35,631 nt of DNA from Polyangiaceae bacterium (GTDB taxonomy: Bacteria; Myxococcota_A; Polyangia; Polyangiales; Polyangiaceae): NCBI GenBank assembly GCA_025937785.1, contig JAICQQ010000072.1:1-35631 (forward strand), read 5' to 3'. Of the stretch, positions 15,059 to 22,294 are shown in pieces. Numbering within the stretch: the stretch's first letter is position 1; every line of letters begins with the position of its first letter. The position numbers were made by a program, and so were the translations under genes. Below the pieces are notes generated by a model. That model saw nothing but the letters and a program-made list of their open reading frames with translations. It made no database searches and was not told where the DNA came from.

Positions 15059-15967
15059 CTAGCGACAGCGCAGAACGCGCGTATCGATCTCGTCGTTCAC
15101 ACAAACGAGACCATCGACGCGGCAGCCTCCCCACGCAGCGCTAGCACCGCAAATGGGTAACGTGTCGAGGAAGCCTTCCGCCTCTGCCGCACACCCCAAC
15201 AGGGCGAGCCCCGCACAAGTCACGGGCTCCTCGAACTCGCGTTCACTGCGGTCATCGCAATTGTAGTCGAACCCGACGCTGCCGCTGGACTCGGTGAAGA
15301 ACAGGGTCTGCCCCGGAAACACCTGGTCGTTGTCATCATCGCAGTCGTCGCCGTCACAAGACTCTGCCAACGCACCGTCGTCGTCGCAATCGCAAGGGTC
15401 GCACCCACCACCGCCACCTGAGCCGACAGCACCAGTCCCTCCCCCAGTGCCGCTGACTCCCCCAGTGCCGCTGACTCCCCCAGTGCCGCTGACTCCCCCA
15501 GTGCCGCTGGTTCCGCCGGCGCCGCCTCCACCGCTCGTGCCGCTGACTCCCGCAGTGCCGCTGACTCCCGCAGTGCCGCTGACTCCCCCAGTGCCGCCGA
15601 TGGCAACGGAGCCGCCCGCACCACCCGCGGTCGTCACCGCGCTGCCACCCTCTCCCGCCTCGCCACCAGCGCCGCCCGCAGCGACGGGCACCGTGCCTCC
15701 GAGCCCCATCGCACCGCTGGGGTCGCTGCCACCGCTGGAAGTGGAGGCGTCACTCGCGGCGCCACCTTCAGCAGTCGTGGCAGGAGCTCCAGCTTGTCCG
15801 CTTTCGCCCGCGCTGCTCGAGTTGCCGGTGCCACTCGCGGCGCTGCCCCCCTGCCCGCCCCCACCCGCACTGCCGTCACCAGCAGCGGGAATGTCGCCGA
15901 TCACGAGTGCGCAACTGTAGGCCCATAGCGCAAATCCAATGGCCCAGTGATGCCGATAACGATGCAC
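15059..15967 (-). CDS. Putative lipoprotein with Gly-rich tether and MopE-like Cys/Asp domain
   Basis: A 302-residue secreted protein. A short hydrophobic N-terminus ends in AYSC (Cys19), a weak lipobox. Residues about 25-190 are almost only Gly, Ala, Ser and Thr with GVSGTG/GVSGTA repeats. The C-terminal ~100 residues contain CDPCDCDDDGALAESCDG, then DCDDDNDQVFPGQTLF and DYNCDD, the acidic Cys pattern of MopE-like putative metal-binding motifs. Four further Cys (CAGLALLGC, CGAS, CRVDGLVC) likely form disulfides. It probably sits on the outer membrane or surface and binds Ca2+; the role is unknown. The only suitable start is GTG 15967. It is divergent from the PEGA-like gene, with only about 34 bp between the start codons. 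Confidence 0.65.
   Translation of the reverse strand: MHRYRHHWAIGFALWAYSCALVIGDIPAAGDGSAGGGGQGGSAASGTGNSSSAGESGQAGAPATTAEGGAASDASTSSGGSDPSGAMGLGGTVPVAAGGAGGEAGEGGSAVTTAGGAGGSVAIGGTGGVSGTAGVSGTAGVSGTSGGGGAGGTSGTGGVSGTGGVSGTGGVSGTGGGTGAVGSGGGGGCDPCDCDDDGALAESCDGDDCDDDNDQVFPGQTLFFTESSGSVGFDYNCDDRSEREFEEPVTCAGLALLGCAAEAEGFLDTLPICGASAAWGGCRVDGLVCVNDEIDTRVLRCR
15441..15600. repeat. Two blocks of an 18-bp tandem repeat coding GVSGTx
   Basis: The unit CCAGTGCCGCTGACTCCC recurs about four times at 15443-15505 and three times at about 15538-15600 with single-base variants. The blocks are separated by a Gly-rich spacer. The 18-bp length preserves frame, so copy-number change would lengthen or shorten the lipoprotein tether without breaking the gene. 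Confidence 0.85.
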
Positions 15968-16001
15968 GTTGCAATACGTTCAGGTAGGCTCGAACTATCC
16001 C

Positions 16002-16970
16002 ATGCAGCGCGCGGTATCCGCAACCTTCAGGTGCTGGTTCTGCCCGATCGCTTGCTTGCTCGCGGTGATCGGCGCAACCGGTCCGTGCGTGGCGGAGACG
16101 GACTCGATGCGTGTCGCCGCCGAAACTTACGACGCGGCGGTGGCGCACTTCGAGCGGGCGGAATATGCGGCAGCGGCCAAGCTGTTTCTGGAAGCGGACA
16201 CGATCCACCCCAGCGACGAAGCGATGAACAACGCGATCGCAGCCGCGCGGCAAGCCAACGATCAGCTGCTCGTGGCCCAAATCGCGTTACGCGTGGCCGA
16301 TCGGGCAGGCACCGCCCCCGAACTCGCCGCGCGGGCGCGCCAGGCGCTCGCCGAGGCAGAAGTGCACCTGTCCCGCTTGGAGCTGAGCTGCTCTCCCGCA
16401 CCTTGCGAGCTCGATCTGGACGGCACCCCTGTCACGCCCGGCACCATCCATGTAGTGCCGGGATCACACCGGGTGAGCGCCCACGTCCATGACCACACTC
16501 AATCGCATGACTTGGTGAGCAGCGCAGGTGCCACCTACCGCATCAGCTTGGCCATCGTGGAACCCCCGCCACCGGCACACCCCGAGCCGGGCCCGACGCC
16601 GATGTCGGCGTCAGCTCAGCGCGAGTCGCAGTCACGCGCGGAGCGCGACGAGCGGCATGCAGCCCCGCTCCCACCGGCAGCATTCTACGCAGCCGTCGCA
16701 GCGACCGGGGTCGTCACGGGGCTCACCATTTGGTCGGGATTGGACGCGCTGGACCAGAAGCGCGAGCTCGAGGACCCACCCAGCCAGGCCAGTCATGACG
16801 AATTGGTCGCGAGCGTGCGACGCACGGACATTTTACTCGTCAGCAGCGTGCTCCTCGCAGCAGGCACGACCTACATAGGCTGGAAGTTGGTCGATTTCGG
16901 CGACGCCGAACTGCGCGCGCAAGTGTCGCCCACCGGCTGCGGTGTCAGTGCATCTGGTCAATTCTGGTGA
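16002..16970 (+). CDS. Secreted TPR/PEGA-like protein
   Basis: A 322-residue exported protein. An N-terminal hydrophobic stretch (CWFCPIACLLAVIGATGPC) and AVAET-like cleavage region serve as signal peptide. Residues about 35-115 look like a tetratricopeptide-like helical repeat (AAVAHFERAEYAAAAKLFLE and the following AIAAARQ helix). Residues about 125-180 resemble a PEGA-type beta module (CELDLDGTPVTPGTIHVVPG, a pattern of a sugar-like G-x-P surface loop). A Pro-rich spacer and two C-terminal hydrophobic segments (about 220-245 and 280-300) follow. ATG 16002 is chosen over an upstream ATG at 15969 because the signal peptide then starts normally. Such proteins often lie beside Ser/Thr kinases, as here. 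Function unknown. Confidence 0.6.
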   Translation: MQRAVSATFRCWFCPIACLLAVIGATGPCVAETDSMRVAAETYDAAVAHFERAEYAAAAKLFLEADTIHPSDEAMNNAIAAARQANDQLLVAQIALRVADRAGTAPELAARARQALAEAEVHLSRLELSCSPAPCELDLDGTPVTPGTIHVVPGSHRVSAHVHDHTQSHDLVSSAGATYRISLAIVEPPPPAHPEPGPTPMSASAQRESQSRAERDERHAAPLPPAAFYAAVAATGVVTGLTIWSGLDALDQKRELEDPPSQASHDELVASVRRTDILLVSSVLLAAGTTYIGWKLVDFGDAELRAQVSPTGCGVSASGQFW

Positions 16971-17144
16971 CGAACTGCGCCGGCACCCTGCTCGGGTCGG
17001 CGCCGAAGTAGCGAACAACACGCCTGACGCGACCCAGAGCAGCGGCCTGCTTCTGCTGCATTTGCCCCTGAGTACTCCGGCGCTGGAAGTCGTGATACCC
17101 TAAGCAACCGAGCGGAATCGAGAGAGCCGCACCCAAGCTTCCCG

Positions 17145-18545
17145 GTGAAACCAGAACGACCATCCTCTGCGGGGTTCCAGCCCCTGCTGCCACTTGGCTC
17201 TGGAGGCATGGGCACCGCTTGGTTGTGCCGAGCCCTTGGCGCCGGCGAGTTCGAACGGCTGGTCGTGGTCAAGCGTCCGCACGCCCATGTGGTGGAACGA
17301 GAGGACGCAATGCTGCGCTTCACCGACGAAGCCAGGCTGACAGGATCGCTGCACCACGCCAACGTCGTGGGCACCCACCAAGTCGGAGAAGACGAGATCG
17401 GGCCGTTCATCGTGCTCGAATACATCGAAGGAGCGAGCCTCGATGAGCTGGTCGAACGTTGCACGACACTAGGCGAGAAGGTGCCCGTGCAGGTTGCCCT
17501 CCGCATCGCGCTCGACGCGTTGTCGGGTCTCGAAGCCGCGCACACCGCGCACGATCACGCTGGGCGCCCCTTGAATATCCTGCACCGGGACATCTCGCTC
17601 CAGAACTTGCTGGTCGGCGTGGACGGAGTCTGTCGAGTCGCTGACTTCGGTGCTGCCAAAAGCGACGTGCGCAAGTACTCGACCGATCAGAGGTATCTCC
17701 TCGGGAAGTTGCTCTACCTGCCGCCCGAATATCTGCGTCGCGACGAGACCGGCCCGACCTTGGATATCTATTCGCTCGGCATCACCTTGTGGCAAACGCT
17801 GGCCGGCGTCGAGCTCTGGAAGGATCAGAGCGAGGCACAAGTCGTCGCCTCCATCATCGAAGGTAAGATTCCCAAGGTGTCGGAGTACGCAAACGTTCCA
17901 GCCGAGCTCGATGCATTGATAGCGAAGGCTACAGCCACCGATCTCAAGCAGCGTTTCCAGTCGGCGCAACTCATGGCCGAAGCCATCGAATCCCTCGGTC
18001 GGGACCTCGGCCTATTGGCGCCCCACTCGGAGGTGGCTCGCTGGGCCAAGCGCCTCATCGCCGACGAGCTACAGGCGCGCCGCCAGCGCATTGCCGACGC
18101 GCGGAGTCGCCCTTCGTCGGCGGAGCTCCACGAAGCACCGACCCTGGCTCCGCCGCCAGCGCCCCAACGGCGCTGGGTCCGCATCTTGGCATTCTCCGGC
18201 GTCGGCGCCGTCGCGACTCTCGCCGTGCTGCTCGCTTCACGAGAAAGCGCGCAGGCGCCGGTGAGCGCTGCGCCGGCGGTCTTCGACAGCGCGAGTCCCC
18301 CACCGCTCGAGCCCAGCTTTTCAGCGGTCCCGCCGCTGAACCCACCCCCCGAAGTAGTGCCGGAGCTCGTCGCCGCTCCCGGAGGCGACGCCCCGCTCGA
18401 GTCGCTCGAGTCGCCCCAACCGCCCACGAGTCGAAGCGCCGCTCCCACGCGCGCCACGGCGCCGGCCTCCGTTCGTGGAACCCCGAAATCCACCGGAGCC
18501 GTGCGCGCACCCGATTCGATCATCCAAAAGAACCCCTACCGCTAG
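17145..18545 (+). CDS. Transmembrane eukaryotic-like Ser/Thr protein kinase
   Basis: A 466-residue protein kinase. The glycine loop is LGSGGMGTAWL (residues 17-27), Lys43 in VVVKRPH is the ATP-contacting lysine, the catalytic loop is LHRDISLQNLL, the metal site is VADFGAAKSD and the activation-segment end is LPPEYL (APE variant). The kinase domain ends near residue 280. Residues about 345-365 (ILAFSGVGAVATLAVLLAS) are a single transmembrane helix, followed by a ~100-residue Pro/Ala/Ser-rich periplasmic tail without a recognisable sensor domain, ending in IIQKNPYR. The start is GTG 17145. It follows the PEGA-like gene by 174 bp on the same strand, and the pair may act together in envelope signalling; that is inference. 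Confidence 0.9.
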   Translation: MKPERPSSAGFQPLLPLGSGGMGTAWLCRALGAGEFERLVVVKRPHAHVVEREDAMLRFTDEARLTGSLHHANVVGTHQVGEDEIGPFIVLEYIEGASLDELVERCTTLGEKVPVQVALRIALDALSGLEAAHTAHDHAGRPLNILHRDISLQNLLVGVDGVCRVADFGAAKSDVRKYSTDQRYLLGKLLYLPPEYLRRDETGPTLDIYSLGITLWQTLAGVELWKDQSEAQVVASIIEGKIPKVSEYANVPAELDALIAKATATDLKQRFQSAQLMAEAIESLGRDLGLLAPHSEVARWAKRLIADELQARRQRIADARSRPSSAELHEAPTLAPPPAPQRRWVRILAFSGVGAVATLAVLLASRESAQAPVSAAPAVFDSASPPPLEPSFSAVPPLNPPPEVVPELVAAPGGDAPLESLESPQPPTSRSAAPTRATAPASVRGTPKSTGAVRAPDSIIQKNPYR

Positions 18546-18621
18546 CCGATCGCGAGCGAACCACACGCCCCGGCACCGGCGATCGTAGCCGGACGTGCCT
18601 GGACAGGTCGCTGAACCAGCA

Positions 18622-19989
18622 TCAGGTGGCGGCGAGCAGGTCCGTGACGAATCCCTTCTCGAGCAGAGGATCCCCGAAATCGTCCATAGGCTTGCCCTCC
18701 GCATTGGTGCACCCTACGGCTGCGCCGATCGTGTTCAGGATCTTGTTGTTGGTGACCCCGGCAGCGTCGACATAGAGACCCGTCTTCAAGAAACCACCCG
18801 CGCTGCCCGCCACGAGGTAAGGGACGTTCTCGTAGTCGTGAAACTTGTTCGCCACGTCGCTGATGAAGACCGCGAGCCCGTGGTTCAACAGCGTGCCGTC
18901 GGGAAGCTGGTAAGCCGTCAGCTTATCCAGCAGGTACTTGAACAGGCCGAGCAATTTGCGATCGATCTTGTGGTGCAGGTCCACCCCGTCGGCGACATCG
19001 GCTCGGTGAGAAATTTGGTGGAATGGCGGCTGTTGCACGCCATCGATCTGGTACTTCGTCTCATCGGGACCCGCGCCGATCTGCAGGGTTGCTGCCCGCT
19101 TGGCGCCGCTCGCCACCGCCAGGGTCATGACGTCACAGTGAAGCTTCACGACGGCCTCGATGAAGGTGTCGTCGTCCAGGTAGCTCGCGGCCGCCTGCAG
19201 GTTGGCGAGCTCTTCGTCCGTCGTGAGTGCAGCAATGCGATTCTCGACGTCGCGGATGGACGTGAAATGCAGGTCGAGCCGGGCGCGATCCTCGAGACTC
19301 AGATCCCTCCGGGCCAACAGGGACAACATGTCCTTGCGCACCAGGTCGTTCACGCTCTTTCGGCGCAGCTCCAGCCGGCTGAGCTCCTCGGGAGCGAGCT
19401 GTGCGAGGGCAAAGAGCTTCTGGTAGACAGCATACGGATCACGCTCGGCAGGCCGCAGCTCACGAGGGCCTCGATAGGACAGCACTTCGTCCAAATAGCC
19501 GGTCTTGATCCCGGCAAAGAGCGTCAGCGGCTCGTCCCCCGGGCTGCCGAGCTGAACCGTAATGCGGTTGTCCAGCGATTCGCCAAGCGCCAGCGTCGAG
19601 TTGCACTCGTCGTCGGAGACAGGCGCTGCCGTGAGCACTTGATTGCCTCCACCCGAGTGCTTGCAGGCATTCGCTGGGTCGTTGAAGCGAATCCCGCGCA
19701 CGATGCTGAGTTGGTTCGCATGCGCGGCGAGCTCCGACAGCGCGCGATCGCTGTCGGCAGCCAAGCGCGCGCTGTCGATCGGGCCCGGCGCAAAGCTTGG
19801 CCAAAAGCGTTCGGGCTCACCGTCGGAGGTAGCCTGCTGGACGCCGTTGCCTTGGCGCACGAAGATGGCAAACGAAAAGGAGCTGCCCGAGGTGTCCTGA
19901 GCGCGGGCGCCATCAGTTCGAAGACCCTCGAGCAGCGGTAAAGCCACGAGGCATCCGCCTACCCCGCGCAGAAAGCGTCTGCGATTCAC
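18622..19989 (-). CDS. DUF1552 protein with Tat signal
   Basis: A 455-residue DUF1552 protein. The N-terminus MNRRRFLRGVGGCLVALPLL contains the twin-arginine motif R-R-x-F-L, so the folded protein should be exported by Tat. Family-like blocks include FVRQGNGVQQ, SIVRGIRF, HSGGGNQVLTA, SLDNRI, GPRELRPAERDP, LARRDLSLEDRARLDLH and, near the end, DISDVANKFHDYENVPYLVAG (split here as ISDVANKFH and YENVPYLVAG). The family pairs with DUF1592-type proteins in planctomycetes and myxobacteria; biochemical activity is unknown. GTG 19989 overlaps the stop of the upstream DUF1592 gene (GTGA), so the two are translationally coupled. Length and start agree with the family. Confidence 0.88.
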   Translation of the reverse strand: MNRRRFLRGVGGCLVALPLLEGLRTDGARAQDTSGSSFSFAIFVRQGNGVQQATSDGEPERFWPSFAPGPIDSARLAADSDRALSELAAHANQLSIVRGIRFNDPANACKHSGGGNQVLTAAPVSDDECNSTLALGESLDNRITVQLGSPGDEPLTLFAGIKTGYLDEVLSYRGPRELRPAERDPYAVYQKLFALAQLAPEELSRLELRRKSVNDLVRKDMLSLLARRDLSLEDRARLDLHFTSIRDVENRIAALTTDEELANLQAAASYLDDDTFIEAVVKLHCDVMTLAVASGAKRAATLQIGAGPDETKYQIDGVQQPPFHQISHRADVADGVDLHHKIDRKLLGLFKYLLDKLTAYQLPDGTLLNHGLAVFISDVANKFHDYENVPYLVAGSAGGFLKTGLYVDAAGVTNNKILNTIGAAVGCTNAEGKPMDDFGDPLLEKGFVTDLLAAT

Positions 19990-21656
19990 AACGATACCCC
20001 TGTCGTGAGCTCTGCGCCGGTGGTGGTGCTGACGACGGCCGCCGCCAAAAGGTCGCGGATCGATGCACCACCTAGCGAGCGTCGGGCGAGGTTCTCGACG
20101 AGAGCAGCGTCCTCCGGACCGCCCTCGCGCCCCCGCAAGTACTCCAGCAAGTAGCCGGAGAAGCACGCGTGAGCCTGAAGACTGCCGCCGAGCAGCTGGC
20201 TGAACTGGGAAGCCCCCGCGTAGGACGCCGGTCCCTCTGCGAACTCGAAGGTCGCGGAGGCATCGATCGGGCTGCCTTCCTCGTCCGTCCGATACTCGCC
20301 CAGGGCACCGAACTGCTCGAACGCGAAACCGGCGGGGTTGATGTACCGGCCGTGACACCCCGCACCGCAGGTGCCAGGCCCAGTCAATGCCTCGATGCGT
20401 GCCCGGTTCGTCGTTTGGTTACCGAAGGTCGCGCCCTGTGCTTCGACCGGCGGGTTACCCAACGGCTGGCAGAGGATTCTGCGGGTGACGAACACGCCAC
20501 GCTGAATGGTGTTGGGCTGGGAGTCCGTGCCCTTCCAGGCGAGAAACCCGGCCAGGGTCAACAAACCCGAGCGTTGGCTAGCGTCGAGTTCGATGCGCGA
20601 AAAACCATCAGCATCGGGTGCTGCCAACGTCGCCCCGTCGAGACCGTAAACAGCCGCCAGACGCGGGGTCACGAAGGTCGTGGTGGACGTGAACAGGTCG
20701 CGCACTCCCCCACCGAGCTGGTACACGTTTTGCGTGAACTTGAGGAACTCGGCCTGCATGTCCCCTGCAAGCTCTGGGCTGAAGTCCGGGTACTTTGCCT
20801 GATTCTTTTGCATGTGCGGGTACTGGTCCGCATCGTAGAGCTGCTCGAAAAAGCGCTCGACCGAAGCAGCGGTGCGCGGATCGTCGAGCATGCGCTCGAT
20901 CTGACTGAGTACGCCCGCTGCCGAAGAGAGCTCGCCCGCTGCCGCCGCGCGGTACAACTCTGGGTCCGGCATCCCCTGCCAAATCGCATACGAAAGCCGC
21001 GCCGCCATCTGCCAGTCTCTGAGATTGCCTATTGCTCCATCCCCGTCGCCGGAAGCTTCGCGCGTCTCGGTACGATAGATGAAGTAGGGCGACTGAAGAA
21101 ACGCCTCGACGCACAGCCGCACGCCCGCTACGAACGGGTCCAGCTCGGGATACAGGGCGGGACCTTGCGCAAACAAGGCGCGCCGCGCCGTCACTTCGCT
21201 GGCCAACAGCGGACGGCGAAAAGCCCTCGAGCCGAGCGTTTCGATGAAGGCCGTCGCCCGCTCGTCAGCGGTCCTGGATGCATCGGCGGGCGCGAGACGC
21301 TCGAGCAACGTGGGGTCGCTCGTCACTCGTTCGGCCACCACCTCGGCGGCTGCCTGGTAGTCCCTCCAGAGCGACGGTCCTACACGAAGGGCCGATTGGT
21401 TGTTGTCGAACGCCTTCCCGCCCAACGGATCCGAAACCAACGAGATCGAGAGCGCGTCGAGGCCGAAAAGCTCGCGCACACTCTGCTCCCACTCCCAATG
21501 GCTGAGCCGCGCCACGATCGCCTCGGCAACCGGCCCGTCTCTGCCCTTGCCAACGTCGGACTGACCACCGCTGATTTCGCCCACACAACCGGCCAAAAAA
21601 GCGGTCGTCGCACACACCGCTCCCCAAAAGCCGCAATAGCTCCGCCAGACTTGCAC
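19986..21656 (-). CDS. DUF1587/DUF1592/DUF1588/DUF1585 cytochrome-like lipoprotein
   Basis: A 556-residue protein with the known domain order: DUF1587 (RLSHWEWEQSVRELFGLD), DUF1595 (FIETLGSRAFRRPLLASEV), DUF1592 (SPYFIYRTET, LSYAIWQGMPD, QRSGLLTLAGFLA), DUF1588 (RGVFVTRRILCQPLGNPP, CHGRYINPAGFAFEQFG) and DUF1585 (ACFSGYLLEYLRGRE). A CxxCH motif (Cys431, Cys434, His435) is a possible heme-c site. GTG 21656 is chosen because GGAGGAG lies directly upstream and gives a clean lipoprotein signal with LAGC (Cys24). A TTG further upstream lacks these. Substrate is unknown; the pair with DUF1552 is a recurrent two-gene unit. Both proteins are exported, one by Sec/lipoprotein and one by Tat. Confidence 0.88.
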   Translation of the reverse strand: MQVWRSYCGFWGAVCATTAFLAGCVGEISGGQSDVGKGRDGPVAEAIVARLSHWEWEQSVRELFGLDALSISLVSDPLGGKAFDNNQSALRVGPSLWRDYQAAAEVVAERVTSDPTLLERLAPADASRTADERATAFIETLGSRAFRRPLLASEVTARRALFAQGPALYPELDPFVAGVRLCVEAFLQSPYFIYRTETREASGDGDGAIGNLRDWQMAARLSYAIWQGMPDPELYRAAAAGELSSAAGVLSQIERMLDDPRTAASVERFFEQLYDADQYPHMQKNQAKYPDFSPELAGDMQAEFLKFTQNVYQLGGGVRDLFTSTTTFVTPRLAAVYGLDGATLAAPDADGFSRIELDASQRSGLLTLAGFLAWKGTDSQPNTIQRGVFVTRRILCQPLGNPPVEAQGATFGNQTTNRARIEALTGPGTCGAGCHGRYINPAGFAFEQFGALGEYRTDEEGSPIDASATFEFAEGPASYAGASQFSQLLGGSLQAHACFSGYLLEYLRGREGGPEDAALVENLARRSLGGASIRDLLAAAVVSTTTGAELTTGVSL

Positions 21657-22294
21657 GCTCTCCTCCACAGAACCCGCAACCCACCCCGACCATAGCAAGA
21701 AACGAGCTCGTGTCGAGAAACATCAGAACGAACTCTTCGCCCGACCCCATTTGGAAGCATTCGTGGGCTAGCTCCGCGGAAGGCACCCGCGCACTCACTC
21801 CGTCTGATCGGCTATCTCCGTCTGATCAGCTATCTGCGTCTGATCTGCCATCCGGTAAGACCTCCGTCCGCCAACGATGTCGGCGCCGTTCGCGCAACCC
21901 GGTTGGCTCACACTGGCACACGGGGTGCCCCGGGCTCGTGTTTTTGGCGTGCGCGGCCCCAGGTAGTGACGGAGCCAGCCCCCAGTCATGGGCTGAAGAT
22001 CACCCGCCCTTTGCATAATCTCTCGCTCGGAAGAGTGGGCACCCTTCGCAAGACAGGCGCTGCTTTGCCAGCTGAAGGTCCGGGACCTGCCGCCGCTGCA
22101 GCCGATGAGAAAATCGAGGAAGAGCTGGAGCAGCCCCGCCTGCGAATTGCCGCGTCCACACTTGATATCAGCGCGCCCATCGGGCTGTGAACGCCACGAA
22201 CGGCGGATGCTCGCTCGGTTTCGACGTGGACCGTCGCCGACACAGTCGTGTCAGCGTCTGAAAAGTGTCAGATCACTCGATCTCGTGAATCGCA
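21657..22294. other. Gene-free region
   Basis: No supported gene in about 640 bases. A three-copy 18-bp repeat lies at 21798-21851. The open frames at 21903-22190 (plus) and 21986-22243 (minus) have no family resemblance and weak starts. This region contains the promoter of the DUF1592-DUF1552 operon and the 3' side of the L-domain lipoprotein gene; no clear terminator hairpin was identified. Confidence 0.5.
21798..21851. repeat. 18-bp tandem repeat, three copies
   Basis: Units CTCCGTCTGATCGGCTAT, CTCCGTCTGATCAGCTAT and CTGCGTCTGATCTGCCAT follow each other without gaps. Each contains TCTGATC. The array lies about 140 bp upstream of the DUF1592 start codon and could hold repeated protein-binding sites. 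Confidence 0.75.

Noticed and set aside
15443..15600. CRISPR-like array
   Set aside because: The units are 18 bp tandem copies without spacers and lie inside a coding tether.
18595..19941. 448-residue plus-strand frame over the DUF1552 gene
   Set aside because: Antisense shadow; the DUF1552 frame has Tat signal and family blocks.
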